Virus record (IMG/VR): IMGVR_UViG_3300009000_001496
Span: 1 to 29,548 of that record
Direction: 5' to 3' (one strand)
DNA length: 29,548 bases
Source of the DNA: a virus
Part shown: in pieces, positions 6,986 through 18,000 of the stretch
Layout of the letters: the number at the start of each line of letters is the position of its first letter
Position numbering within the stretch: the first letter of the stretch is position 1
The notes under the pieces: generated by a model
What the model saw: only the letters and a program-made list of their open reading frames with translations
Database searches by the model: none
What the model was told of the DNA's origin: nothing
Program-made: the position numbers and the translations under genes

Positions 6986-9241
6986 TTATATCACCTTCCT
7001 TTTTGGAAATGCAATGTATTTATCACCTGTTTGACCCTCTACAGAGTCTATTGTTAATCTATCAACTTCAAATTCAATATTCTTGAAATCAAAGCCACTT
7101 TCTTGTATATTCTCTAATATACTTATTCCTTGACCTGGCATAACATATGCAATCGCGACTGCTTTTGTATAACCTAGTGCCAATCCTGTACTTTTTTGTG
7201 AAGTACTCATCCACAAAGGTAAGAACTTTTCATTGATTGAAATCTGTGTACTATCGTTCTCTGGATATAAACTTAATAACTTTTCTTGCATGTTTGTTAC
7301 ACTATTTGGATATAAAAATCTGTATGCTAGTTGGTCGATAGTAATTAAATTTGTACTTACTTTAAATTTGTTTGTATCGATTGTAATTGGTTTATTTCCT
7401 GTCCCAAACGGAATTTTTTGTGATACTGAACCTTTAAGTCCTTCTGCTTCATCAACTAGTTCTACATAAATCACTTCATATATTACATTATCATCAGCAT
7501 CACTAGCATCTGCTATCTTAATGTCTCCAAATCTAAAAGTTTTAGTATGGAAGTTTGTAGCAAGTGCAGGAACATATTTTTCAATAGCCAAAGTTTCTAT
7601 ACCATGTTGTAGTAACATTTTAATTTGTGGTTGTGTACCAAAGTTAGGATCGTTAGCACGATACAGTGATTTTTCTGGAAAGATTTTAGTATCTGTTATA
7701 AAGTCGTAAAAGTATTGTCTTTTTACTTTAGGTAAAAACGGCTGTAAGTATATATTAGAATATTGTGTGATAGTGTCTGCTGTTACAGCAATTTGAAAAG
7801 TTTTTTCTACAGCACTTAATTGATAAAAATCTCTCGCACCTATTGTAAATCTATAAATTCTATCAATTGTTGTCGTTCCAGCATCTAAACTAAAACTGTT
7901 CAATCCAAATTGTGAAAGGTCAATAGTTGTTAGTCCGTCTTTAAGACCTGTTGCACTTTCAAACTGATTAATTTTTCCAATTATTTCTCCACTGCTTCCT
8001 AGTTGAAGACCTGGAGGAAGACTACCACTTAATAGTGAATATCTTATGCTTGCGTTAGGCAAAGTAGTAGTAGCATTGATTTGTAAAACACTTTGTTCAT
8101 TAGGTACAAGTGTGCCTAACAAAGTTGGTGAGGTAAACCTAATTGTGCTATCGACTTCTCCTTGTATTTTTAGTATAAATTGTCTATCTTGATAAACAGT
8201 TTCATTAGAAAAATTATCATCTCTAGTCACTCTTACAGTAAATGTGTAAGTTTCTGTTACAGCAGGCTGATAAGGTACTTTACCAAAAAGCACACCGTTG
8301 GTTGTATCTAGTTGCATTCCTCTTGGTAAAATACTTTGTGAACTATCTTCATTTTCTATAAGGCTATATGATACAGTGCCACTGAATTGGTTTGGATCAT
8401 AAACTTCTAGTGGTATTGTAATATAATTGTTTGCACGTTTTATTCCAAGATTACCAGTTGTTGTAAAAATTGGTGCTCTTAAATATGTTGCTGAACTAAT
8501 ATAAGTTTCTGTGTCTGCACTTATAAGTGTTGTATCTGTTCTAAATTGTTCTTCATTTGCAACAAGAATTTTAAATTTTCTAGTTTCTCGAGTTACGCCA
8601 TCGGACACCGTTACTCTAAATTCATAGTATCTAGCAAGGTGTCTAGGAATAGCAGTATCTCCCGATGCATTACTTCCGTAATCATATGGATACAAATCGT
8701 AAAATTGTAAATCGTATGCATTACTTGCACTTTTGTAATCAACAGTCAAATCTGCAGAAACAACCCCAGTAAGTCTACCGTTTTCATCCATTCTCACACC
8801 CGGAGGTAATTCGCCAAACAGATCGTCGAAATAATAAATTAATTTTTCGCCTGCTGTTATATCAGGGTCAGTAGCACTTAATTGAAAATCAATAGGTGAC
8901 CTATTGATAATAAAATATTCACCTTGTGGCCCAATCGGAAGTGTGCCTTCAGGAGTAATCCAAAGCGGCGGATCTTCGCCTTCTACTGTATATGAAAATG
9001 TTCTATCAATAGAACCTTCGTCATTAGATGCTCTAATAACAAATTCGTGCAGTGTAGTTTCAGAAACTTCTAACGGAGTTCCTACAATCTTGTTTCCTTC
9101 AAGTCTCAATCCTTTTGGTAATGAACCACTTATTAAGGAAAAAGTATCAGCATCAACTGCTTGAAGTGCTACATCGAGAGTAATTCGTTCTTGGATTGTA
9201 CCTAAACTACCTGCTGTTGTTGTCCATACTGGTTTAGCCAT
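6986..9241 (-). CDS. Virion adhesion protein with Ig-like (He_PIG-type) repeats
   Basis: This 751-residue protein has four repeats of the putative Ig/cadherin-like pattern LxxGxLPxGLxLxxxGxIxG. They are SGSLPKGLRLEGNKIVGTP near residue 38, FGELPPGVRMDENGRLTGV near 143, ILPRGMQLDTTNGVLFGKV near 313 and SGSLPPGLQLGSSGEIIGK near 405. The C-terminal 270 residues lack them and look like a separate domain. Such stacked beta-sandwiches are typical of extracellular adhesins and phage fibres, so a virion surface or receptor-contact role is inferred. It has no signal peptide. A TAAATA late element and an AGAGGA ribosome site precede the ATG. Confidence 0.78.
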   Translation of the reverse strand: MAKPVWTTTAGSLGTIQERITLDVALQAVDADTFSLISGSLPKGLRLEGNKIVGTPLEVSETTLHEFVIRASNDEGSIDRTFSYTVEGEDPPLWITPEGTLPIGPQGEYFIINRSPIDFQLSATDPDITAGEKLIYYFDDLFGELPPGVRMDENGRLTGVVSADLTVDYKSASNAYDLQFYDLYPYDYGSNASGDTAIPRHLARYYEFRVTVSDGVTRETRKFKILVANEEQFRTDTTLISADTETYISSATYLRAPIFTTTGNLGIKRANNYITIPLEVYDPNQFSGTVSYSLIENEDSSQSILPRGMQLDTTNGVLFGKVPYQPAVTETYTFTVRVTRDDNFSNETVYQDRQFILKIQGEVDSTIRFTSPTLLGTLVPNEQSVLQINATTTLPNASIRYSLLSGSLPPGLQLGSSGEIIGKINQFESATGLKDGLTTIDLSQFGLNSFSLDAGTTTIDRIYRFTIGARDFYQLSAVEKTFQIAVTADTITQYSNIYLQPFLPKVKRQYFYDFITDTKIFPEKSLYRANDPNFGTQPQIKMLLQHGIETLAIEKYVPALATNFHTKTFRFGDIKIADASDADDNVIYEVIYVELVDEAEGLKGSVSQKIPFGTGNKPITIDTNKFKVSTNLITIDQLAYRFLYPNSVTNMQEKLLSLYPENDSTQISINEKFLPLWMSTSQKSTGLALGYTKAVAIAYVMPGQGISILENIQESGFDFKNIEFEVDRLTIDSVEGQTGDKYIAFPKRKVI
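7017..7023 (-). promoter_or_regulatory. T4-late-like promoter, SD-led
   Basis: ATAAATA on the minus strand, inside the 3' end of the 751-residue gene. The predicted start near 7011 gives a 27-nt leader with an AGGAAGG site for the 187-residue fibre-associated gene. Confidence 0.6.
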
Positions 9242-9259
9242 TTTCTATCCTCTTACCAG

Positions 9260-9267
9260 TATTTACC
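9260..9267 (-). promoter_or_regulatory. T4-late-like promoter, SD-led
   Basis: GGTAAATA on the minus strand directly after the stop codon of the 904-residue fibre gene. The predicted start near 9254 leaves a 13-nt leader containing AGAGGA before the ATG at 9241. Confidence 0.65.
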
Positions 9268-11982
9268 TTAACTATCAACGCGACCGATTATCCACCAACT
9301 ATTGTCTGACCAAATAAGTGTTATACTTGCATACTCAAAGTTTTCACCGATTCTCGTTGTTCCACTAGCACCGTTTAATGTTAGGCTAATTTCTACATAT
9401 CTGTCTAAAGTAGGTGGACTTACTGGTTGGTAAACACCTCTTGATTTTAGTTTTATAACTTTAATTTGTCCTTCTCTTGCACCGTCAGCAAGTGTAGCAT
9501 TTGCAATAGTAGATCCGCCCGCTGTCCAATTACCTGTAGTAATAAAGGTACAATATGTAGCAATACTAATTGCTTGAGGACTAGAAGTTGCACCAATTGT
9601 GACATTATCATTGTTTGCAATAAATGTTCTACCAGTTGTAACTACGTCACTATCTAATTCTATATAGCCAGTTCCTAGATGTGCAATTCTTATGTTATCG
9701 TTTGAATTGGCAGTTTCAATACTATTACCTTCAATTCTAATATTACCAGCATCTACATAATCTGCATCAACATTACCTGTCAAATTTCCTTGGAAACCTG
9801 TGTTGGCAATTATAGTTGTTCCTGTTACTGCCGCTGGTGTATTACCGCCTACAATGCCGTCAATGTTTCCTGTAACATTTCCTTGTAAGTTTCCAGTTAT
9901 ATTACCAGTAACATTTCCGTTAAAAGTATTAGCATATACATTGTCAAATTTAAATGTTGCACTACCAATGTTTACAGTTCCGTCTTGATCAGGAATAATT
10001 GATGCATTAGTTGTTAACTGTCCTGCCGCATCGAAAACAATATCGCTTCCTGAAGTAAATGTTGGGTTTCCTGATCCTGTAACATTAAAGTTATCTACAT
10101 TAAGACTGCCAGTGATAATTAAATCATTTAGTGTTGTAGTTTGTGTGCTAGTTAAATTTTTTGTAGTTACTGTATCTAATACATTTAAACTGCTTTTAAC
10201 AGTTAAGAAACTTTCCATCTCTACGCCTGGCGTGAATGATACAGCACTTGAATCTGTTGTATCTACCGTAGTAACAAATAGGTTAGTTGTAGTAATGTTA
10301 GTTGCACTGTCAACATCTCCACTATGTGTACCTGAACTATTACCAGTTAAACTACCACTGAAACTTGTTGCTGTAAGTGTGCCACCATTAGTAATATTAT
10401 TAGTACCTAGATTTATGTCACCAGTCATGGTACCACCGGAAGTTAATAAGCCTCCCTGCGTAGCAATATATGTTCCATCTACAACACTTGTAACATCTAC
10501 AAATTCTAATGCTGTACCACTTGCCGCAACTCTTACAAATTTCAATGCATCAGCGGCACCACCTGCATATGATGCTGGAGTGTCTGATAGTCCTACAAAA
10601 GTTGACGACCCTCCGCCACCTCCGCCACCGGCACCCCATTCTAATATTGTACCTGAAAGTGGAACAGTTAATACTTCGCCTGTGTTACCAATTGTTTCAG
10701 GAAATTGATAAGCACCATAAAAACTAACTTTACCTGTACCGCTTGCATCTAAAATTAAATCTTCGTTTGAATCTATAGTAGTAATTGTTTCGTCTTTAAT
10801 CTTAATACTGTCAAGTATAATTGACCCATCTGCGTTTACTTTAAATTCTCCAGTATCCCCTTCAAAGGTTCCTCTTCTAAATGGTTTAGCAACAAACGCA
10901 TGATCATTACCATCGTATGTCATACCATAGTAACCCATACCTTGTGTTGTACCGTTTACTTTATATTCATGGAAATGAATTTGTCCGTATTCTGTACCAA
11001 CATCTGTAAGTGGAGAATCAATGTAATGAATATAGTTCATCATTGATGTTAAAGTATTATTATCACTCCCTTGTTTTTCAAAGTATGCATCACTAATATC
11101 TGGCATTCTTACAATGAACGATGCATCAGGGTTATTAGGAGCCGGTGCAGTAAGATCTGCATAATTTCCAATACTTCCAAAACCACCAAGTGCTAATCTA
11201 ATAAAAGCAGTATCTGGTCTTGTAATATCGCCGCCGATATCATTTCTCAAACCAAACGCATTTAAATTAAATTCGGATCCTAGGCCACCACTTATGTTTC
11301 CTGTTAAATTACCCGTAACATCACCAGTTAAATCTCCATTAAGTGTGTTATCGAGACCATTTACGATAGGTGTACTATCGTTTCCAAATACACTACCTTT
11401 CAAATCTCCTATAACATCGCCTGCAATATTTCCTACGTTTAAAGATCCTGTTGCTGTTATATTTCCTGTAATATTAATATTGCCACTACCTACAATGTCA
11501 AAACTGTTTAGTGTTAATGGTCCACCTAGTTCTGGAGTAATATCTTGTACTAAATTTAAAGAGGCACTTATTTGGAGATCAGTTCCGACAATATCAGTTG
11601 TAACGTTAGAACCTCCTTTAATACCAAATACAGAATTTGGACTGCCGGCTGTAATAGTATCGCCGCTGTCATCTTGAACTCTACCAAATGCATTTTGATC
11701 AGGGTTTATAGGATTAAGTATAATACTTTCTCCATCCGAAGTAACAGTCAAATTATTTGTATTGGAAGATTTGATTCTTTTGAAAGTTAAGTCTTGTAAA
11801 ACTTTTCCTGCAAATATTGCTTCCCCATCTGTAATATTACCTAGATTAGAAGCAGTATTTGTTTCACCGCCTAGTCCTTCTAGAAAAGTAAAGTTGTCGT
11901 TTACTTTATCAAATGCGGTACGTAAATCGTCTCCTGTCCCGTCGTTTACGTTTTGACCAATGTTTATAGTTTGTATCGCCAT
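9268..11982 (-). CDS. Tail fibre protein with TGN repeats
   Basis: This 904-residue fibre protein starts with the module NIGQNVNDGTGDDLRTAFDK, paralogous to the N-terminus of the 2122-residue neighbour. Next come collagen-like or beta-prism-like runs of TGN/GN repeats around residues 213-234 (GDLTGDVTGNLTGNISGG) and 690-715. Between them lies a glycine run of seven followed by STFVGLSDTPASYAGGAADA near residue 455, a frequent phage fibre element. The C-terminus has a beta-rich domain ending in SITLIWSDNSWWIIGRVDS. Such fibres contact the host surface. The repeats are low-complexity and fast evolving. A late promoter overlapping the upstream stop codon gives an 11-nt leader carrying GGAAG. Confidence 0.85.
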   Translation of the reverse strand: MAIQTINIGQNVNDGTGDDLRTAFDKVNDNFTFLEGLGGETNTASNLGNITDGEAIFAGKVLQDLTFKRIKSSNTNNLTVTSDGESIILNPINPDQNAFGRVQDDSGDTITAGSPNSVFGIKGGSNVTTDIVGTDLQISASLNLVQDITPELGGPLTLNSFDIVGSGNINITGNITATGSLNVGNIAGDVIGDLKGSVFGNDSTPIVNGLDNTLNGDLTGDVTGNLTGNISGGLGSEFNLNAFGLRNDIGGDITRPDTAFIRLALGGFGSIGNYADLTAPAPNNPDASFIVRMPDISDAYFEKQGSDNNTLTSMMNYIHYIDSPLTDVGTEYGQIHFHEYKVNGTTQGMGYYGMTYDGNDHAFVAKPFRRGTFEGDTGEFKVNADGSIILDSIKIKDETITTIDSNEDLILDASGTGKVSFYGAYQFPETIGNTGEVLTVPLSGTILEWGAGGGGGGGSSTFVGLSDTPASYAGGAADALKFVRVAASGTALEFVDVTSVVDGTYIATQGGLLTSGGTMTGDINLGTNNITNGGTLTATSFSGSLTGNSSGTHSGDVDSATNITTTNLFVTTVDTTDSSAVSFTPGVEMESFLTVKSSLNVLDTVTTKNLTSTQTTTLNDLIITGSLNVDNFNVTGSGNPTFTSGSDIVFDAAGQLTTNASIIPDQDGTVNIGSATFKFDNVYANTFNGNVTGNITGNLQGNVTGNIDGIVGGNTPAAVTGTTIIANTGFQGNLTGNVDADYVDAGNIRIEGNSIETANSNDNIRIAHLGTGYIELDSDVVTTGRTFIANNDNVTIGATSSPQAISIATYCTFITTGNWTAGGSTIANATLADGAREGQIKVIKLKSRGVYQPVSPPTLDRYVEISLTLNGASGTTRIGENFEYASITLIWSDNSWWIIGRVDS

Positions 11983-11998
11983 ATGTTTCTTCCTATAC

Positions 11999-12005
11999 TA
12001 TTTAC
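11999..12005 (-). promoter_or_regulatory. T4-late-like promoter, SD-led
   Basis: GTAAATA on the minus strand; its TAA is also the stop codon of the 2122-residue gene. The predicted start near 11993 gives the 11-nt leader GGAAGAAACAT before the ATG at 11982. Confidence 0.65.
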
Positions 12006-15000
12006 AGTCTACCCACCACAACTTCGATGGTTCCAACTTCCTCTGAATCATAATCTTGTAATGCTTTACCAATTACAGCACCAAGTTTTGGATCATCTGA
12101 TGCAATACCTACACCATCGATATCACTGGAAACAATCATGTCACCTTTTGAAATTTTACCAACTACCTTACAAGGAACGCGACCTTGTAGTGCAACAGCA
12201 ATCACAAATTCACCTGGCATTTCTGAATTCATTAAGTGTGCTGGATTAGTAGATACTACACCAGCAATTTTAGTATTCATTTCGCCTTTACATACTGTAA
12301 CTTCATTATAACCACCAAACATTAAAACTGTACCTGGTTCGTAGGTATTGTCACCTAAATAATTTTCAGCCAAGTCAGCATATTGTGCCGCTGTTGCAGT
12401 ACCGTCGAATGTTGTTGCATACACAGTTGCCCAGCGTGTGCCGCTTGCACCAATGTTACCGTTGTTGTTTTGATCTGTGGTAATATTACCATCGACCTGG
12501 ATATTACCTGTAAATGTTCCACCTTCTACAGGAACATACTGATCATCTAGAGCCGCATCACCGAGGGTTACTGTAATACTAATATCACCACTACCATCAA
12601 TAGTTGTTGTACCTGTTGCTTGTCCTGTTAGTGTAATATTTCTTGTAGTTTCCCATTGACTTGCTGTAGCAGAGTTACCAATAAATGTTGATGTAGCATC
12701 TCCGTTATTTGTAAGGACAGTTGTACCACCGTCTGCACTTTTTATATTGGCTCCGTTAATATCGTCTGCATGTAAAGTAGCAGTATAGATATTGAGGAAT
12801 CTAAATCCAGATGGTTGTGGTCCACTACCTAAATTGTAAGTATCATTTGCACTAGGTAAAATATTTTGTGAATTCATTTGTCCAGTCATTGTACCACCGG
12901 ATTTTAACAAAGCACCATTTGTATCTAAAACAGCATCATCAATATATGCTTCAACACTTGTGTTAAATTCAATAAGTGCTCTAATTTGTGCAGGAGTAAG
13001 AGCAACTACAGCGCCAGCACTTGCACCAGAAGTACCTAGCATTGTGTTACCAGTTTGATGCCTAATTTTATTTAAACTTATACCGTCGCTTGTTGATGTT
13101 GCTGTAAGTAATGATACCCATCCGTCTGTTGATGTAAAGAAATCATCATCAAAACTAGACAAACCACTTCTTGCTTGCTTATCTGCTTGTGTGCCAGTTG
13201 GCGCCGCATTTTCTGCTGTTGCTAGTTGTAAATTTAATTTACTTTGTGAAATAGCCGCCGCAACACTGACGTCTGCATTTTTGACTGCTCCACTGGCAAG
13301 TTGTATGTTAAGACTGTTTCCGGCTCTGTTAAATCTTACATCTGAACCAGTACCAAGTGGTTCACCAAATGTTGGACTTCCGCCTGTGGAATCAACTGTT
13401 GTATCTAATGACACGTTAACACTGTTATGGAAATCAACAAATTGATTACTTGGATTAACTCCTGTAAACATTACAATATCAGTATTGCTTGGATTACCTG
13501 TAATTGTAACATCGCTTAATCCACCTAGTGTTGATTTTCTATCTACATAAGATTTTGTTACAGCATCTTTATCTTCTGTTGGATCCATTAAACCTTTGAT
13601 TTGGTTATCATTCATTAAGATAGCACCAGCATTGAGTGTGCTATCATTTAACATCTCAAAAGTTTTTACTTCGTTTCTAATTGAATCAGTAGTTGCACCT
13701 CTAAACACATTGTCAGCATAGTTTTTGTTTACACCGTCGTCTGCTTGAGCACCTACCATTGAAATATTTGTAATCAAGTTTGAGTTCATGTTCAACTCAC
13801 CTTGCATTTTATTCCATTGGCGAAGTGTAACATCATAACCATCTCTTGCTAACAAACCACCTGATGTTGTACTCTGTTGATTATTATTTGCAGTAAATGG
13901 TGTTACCGCAGTACCGTCTTCGTGTCTACCAATTACATTTGAATTCAAGTGTGTAACGATAGTTGCTTCTGTAGGTACAGCATCATCTGACTTACCTTGC
14001 ATTTTATCGTCTGTTGAAAACTCGTCAATTGTAGTACCTTTAGTAAAACCAATACTGTCAACGTTTGTTAATCCAATGTTTGCATTAAGTTCAACTGAAC
14101 CGTCACCTTGGTTTACACGGAAAAATCTACCAACTCTAAAGTTACCATCTTGGTCAGTACTTGCATAGAATACTCTACCTGCACCTTCTTCTACTGCTTC
14201 GTTAGCCTGTTCAGCACTAAAGTCTGGTCTACCAACAGGCTCTCCAAATACGTTATTAGGATAATTAGAAGCCGCATAGTTACCCCAACCAATGTTTAGG
14301 AAGTCGTGTCCTGTTGCTCTCATGGTTGAAATTTTTGTTGTTACCCTAATGAATTCGTTTGCAGTTCTACTACTTGGAACTCTTAAATCAAAAAGTTGTA
14401 ACTGATAATCAACTTGTGTTCCGACCTCGTCGTCTGTGTTGTCTCTTTCAACATTTAAAATTCTAAAGACTTGAGCATCACCTGTTGAAAATTGTAATGC
14501 ACTACTTGGAAGTACTCGTGGTGTATCTAAAAGTCCTTTAACATATATTTTCTTACCAACGGTAAGCATAATCTTTTCACCATCAGCAACAACAGTACCT
14601 ACGCCTAAACTTAATTCTTGTCCTAAACTTAAAACGGCTCTACCACCACCTGTTGCAGTACCGCCACTGCCTGTGTATACACCAGCACTTGCTAAATCTA
14701 GTTCTGTTGACAAGTTAGAATCTGTGTAAACTTTAAAGTCAGTACCACTAGCATTACCTACATAGTAGACTCCGTCAACACCTGTCATTCCAGCACTATC
14801 GAATCCAGCAAGTTTAATAACACTTCCGTTTGTAAAATAGTGATTTGCTGTTGCTGTAAAAGTGTCATTTGCATTATTTGCACCTGAAATACTTACACTT
14901 ACTGGCGTTACATCTTCAATGGTATATTCTGTTGTATCATTATTAGTTGAAAATGCACTTAAAATCATTCTACTGTCTGGAAACGGTAGGTAGTCAAAAT

Positions 15001-18000
15001 CTCTAATTTCGAATTGATTATTACCTGTAATATTATTTGTGCCGCCAGGGTTATGCGAAATTACTTCTTGTGTATAATCAACATCAGGTGAGCCTGTTTT
15101 GTTTACATTTAGTTGTCTAAAGAATGTAGTACCTGATTGAACGTTTTCGTTTGGATCACTTCCTGATGCTTTAATACCAATACGACCATAACCATTAGAA
15201 CCGTTTAGTGATCTAATTTGTCCACCATTACGTGCCCAGTATGCAGTATCACAATAGTATGTAAATACAGATACCGCTTCAATTAAACCTGCGTTTGTAG
15301 CAACTAGGCCATAACCATCACTGTTGATTTGTGTGTAGTCGTTACAAGCCATTGACTTGTTACCAGCAGTTTCTAATCTTATTTCTACACCATTATCAAT
15401 ATAACCATTATTAAGATTTCTAGTACTTACTTTTATTTCTGTATCAGCCGCTAGTGTTAGTGTTTGCCTAAATGTTCCTTGTCCTAAACCGTCATCTACC
15501 GGTGCAGTAGAACCGATAATACGATAAGTTCCTTTTTCTGTATCACTTGGATTATTACCTTGATACAAGAAAGTTGTTGGAAGTTGTACAGGTCTAGTTA
15601 ATCCTTGCAAGGTTATTGAAAAACCGCTCGCATTAGGACTATCAACTACAGTACCATATTGTACACCGGAGTTACCGTCAACATATTGACCACCACCACC
15701 TTGTCCACAGAATGATGAACATGTTTGAGCATATGGAGATTTTGTAAGAATTTGTCCTTCAGGATCAAGTGTCATAACAAATCCTTGATGTCTTCTAATA
15801 CTCAAGTTTCTAATAATAGTTGAGTTATTCATCAAGAATACGTCACAATGTTGATTTAGTTTTTTAAGTTCTACTACAGTATTATTTGTAATTGAATATG
15901 TTAATGTAGTTGTGGTTGTTGTGTTAATGTCACTATAAAGTTCACAATCAGCAGTTTGGAAATCTCCAACTCCTAATGGATCAAAAGTAATATTTTTAAT
16001 GTAGTATCTAACACTTGGACCAACACCATCGGTGTGTTCAAAGTACATTCCGTTCAAAGGATAGTACACTAGATTTTTTAATCTTACACTTCCTGCTCCA
16101 GCACTGTTCAAACCACCATTACTATCTGCTTGTGAATATTGACTATCATAGTGATTTCTAAAACGTGCAGATTTAGGTGTTGTTCCAGAATTATTATAAT
16201 TGAAAAGATCTCCTCTTTCAAATTTCATATCTATAGATCTTTGAGGAGGTCTTACACCAACTTTCGATTGTATCAATACACGTCTAAATTCGTCACCTTT
16301 TAAGGATACATTTTCTGGTATAGGCATTGGACACAATTCTTCATAATTGCCTGACTCAACATGTACTGTTATTTCAGGTAATGGAACATTTTGTTCTCTT
16401 CCTTGCCCACCTGTTTTTGCAGGTAGTGTTCCTAAACCACCTGTTATAGCATTGGTAATAATTGCAAATAAACTTGTTAGAATACCACTAGCAGGTGTTT
16501 CTGCTGTAATACTAGTATCAATAACCTGTACATCTGTACTTACATTATTAGTAGTTCCAACCAAAGCAGGTAATGATCCCAAACCTCCTGTGATAACAGA
16601 ACTTATGTTGTTCATCAATGTATCAACTTTTGTTCTAGCGGCAGTTTCACCTGCATTAGATAAATCTCTTACTTGTTTGCTAGAATCAACTGCTGTTTGT
16701 AAACTTGTGAATAATATATTTGTAAGAACGTAATCAGAAACTAAATCTCTAGCATATGCAACAGCCGCCGCTGTTTGTTGCTCTTGTCCTGCAACTTTGC
16801 TTACTGCACCATCATAGTATCTTGAAGCATTAATTCTTGTTTGTGTGTTACCGCCATATTTTAAATCAAATGCAACACCATCTAAAATAATACCAACATC
16901 TCTAGCACATTTATTCTCGTCATATGTAAAGTTTTCCCAAATACTACCAGGTGTAGCATTTGCAACCTGATAATTGATATATGCTATTGTTTCGTCTACA
17001 ACAAATCTTTTGTTACTATTGATAAGAGCATAAGCATTTGGATTTGCAGTAGCATCTGGAGCAACATAAGCAGTGTTTGTTAAAATATTGTTTAGGACTA
17101 AATCTCTAGCAAAATTTATTGCCGCAACAGTTTCGCTTTGTTGTCCTGCAACTAAACTTATATCATCACCTGAATTTCCAGGTGTTCCTGCATTGTCCCA
17201 ATAACTTGTCGCCGCATCAACAGTTCTACTGTTACCTACGTAGGTCAAATCAAATGACATAGCATCAATAATTAATCCTACATCTCTAAAACATTTTTCT
17301 TGATCATAAGTGAAAGAACTAGAAAAACCATCTGCGTTGTCATTGTCTGCTACTTCTCTATTAATAAATGCAACAGTTTCTTGTTGAATAAAACTTCTAT
17401 TTCTTACAAGTAAACTGTTAGCAAGAACGTTAGTTGTATCTTCTGTTCCGTCAGCCGCCAAACCTACTGTGTATGGTCCTGGCTTACGTCCAGGTGTTGG
17501 AAAATAATTAATATGACTGCTAGGCAATAAACCTTCTGATTTTAATCTAGCATCACCTTTGATTACACGTTCTGCATAAAACAATGCGTCTCTAACACTC
17601 GAAAAAGCATTACCCCAACTTCTACCTACTTTTAATTGTTCAATACCTGCGTCTAGTTGTTGTCTCTCTGTTCTACCTTTAGAAGAAACATAGATGTTTA
17701 AGTTTGAAATGTAACCTGTAGAATCTACATAATTTTTTGTAACTGCTGTTAATCCGCTATCACCTTCGATAGGATCGCGAGCAAGTATTAGTTGTCCAGT
17801 CATTTCGTCACCGGATTTGGATACTTTTGTATCTACATATTGTTTATTAGTCGCTTCGTCCAGCAGTGTTGGAATTCTTGGTTGTCCTGCACCGTCTTGT
17901 AATTGTATTTGTCCTACTGCTACATCTCCAGCAACATCAATAAATGTCTGATCAGCATACTGTTTATTCACAGCATCTTGTGCGTTGATAGGATCAGCAA

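Noticed and set aside
10112-10708. Rightward open frame of 198 residues over the fibre gene
   Set aside because: It is antisense to the TGN/glycine-rich fibre gene; its proline/valine-rich composition is the mirror of Gly/Asn/Thr codons. Other antisense frames at 6817, 11294, 13191 and 16347 are similar shadows.
9780-11440. Repeated short units suggesting a CRISPR array or DNA satellite
   Set aside because: The repeats are in-frame TGN/GN codons of a fibre gene with variable spacing and no spacers.
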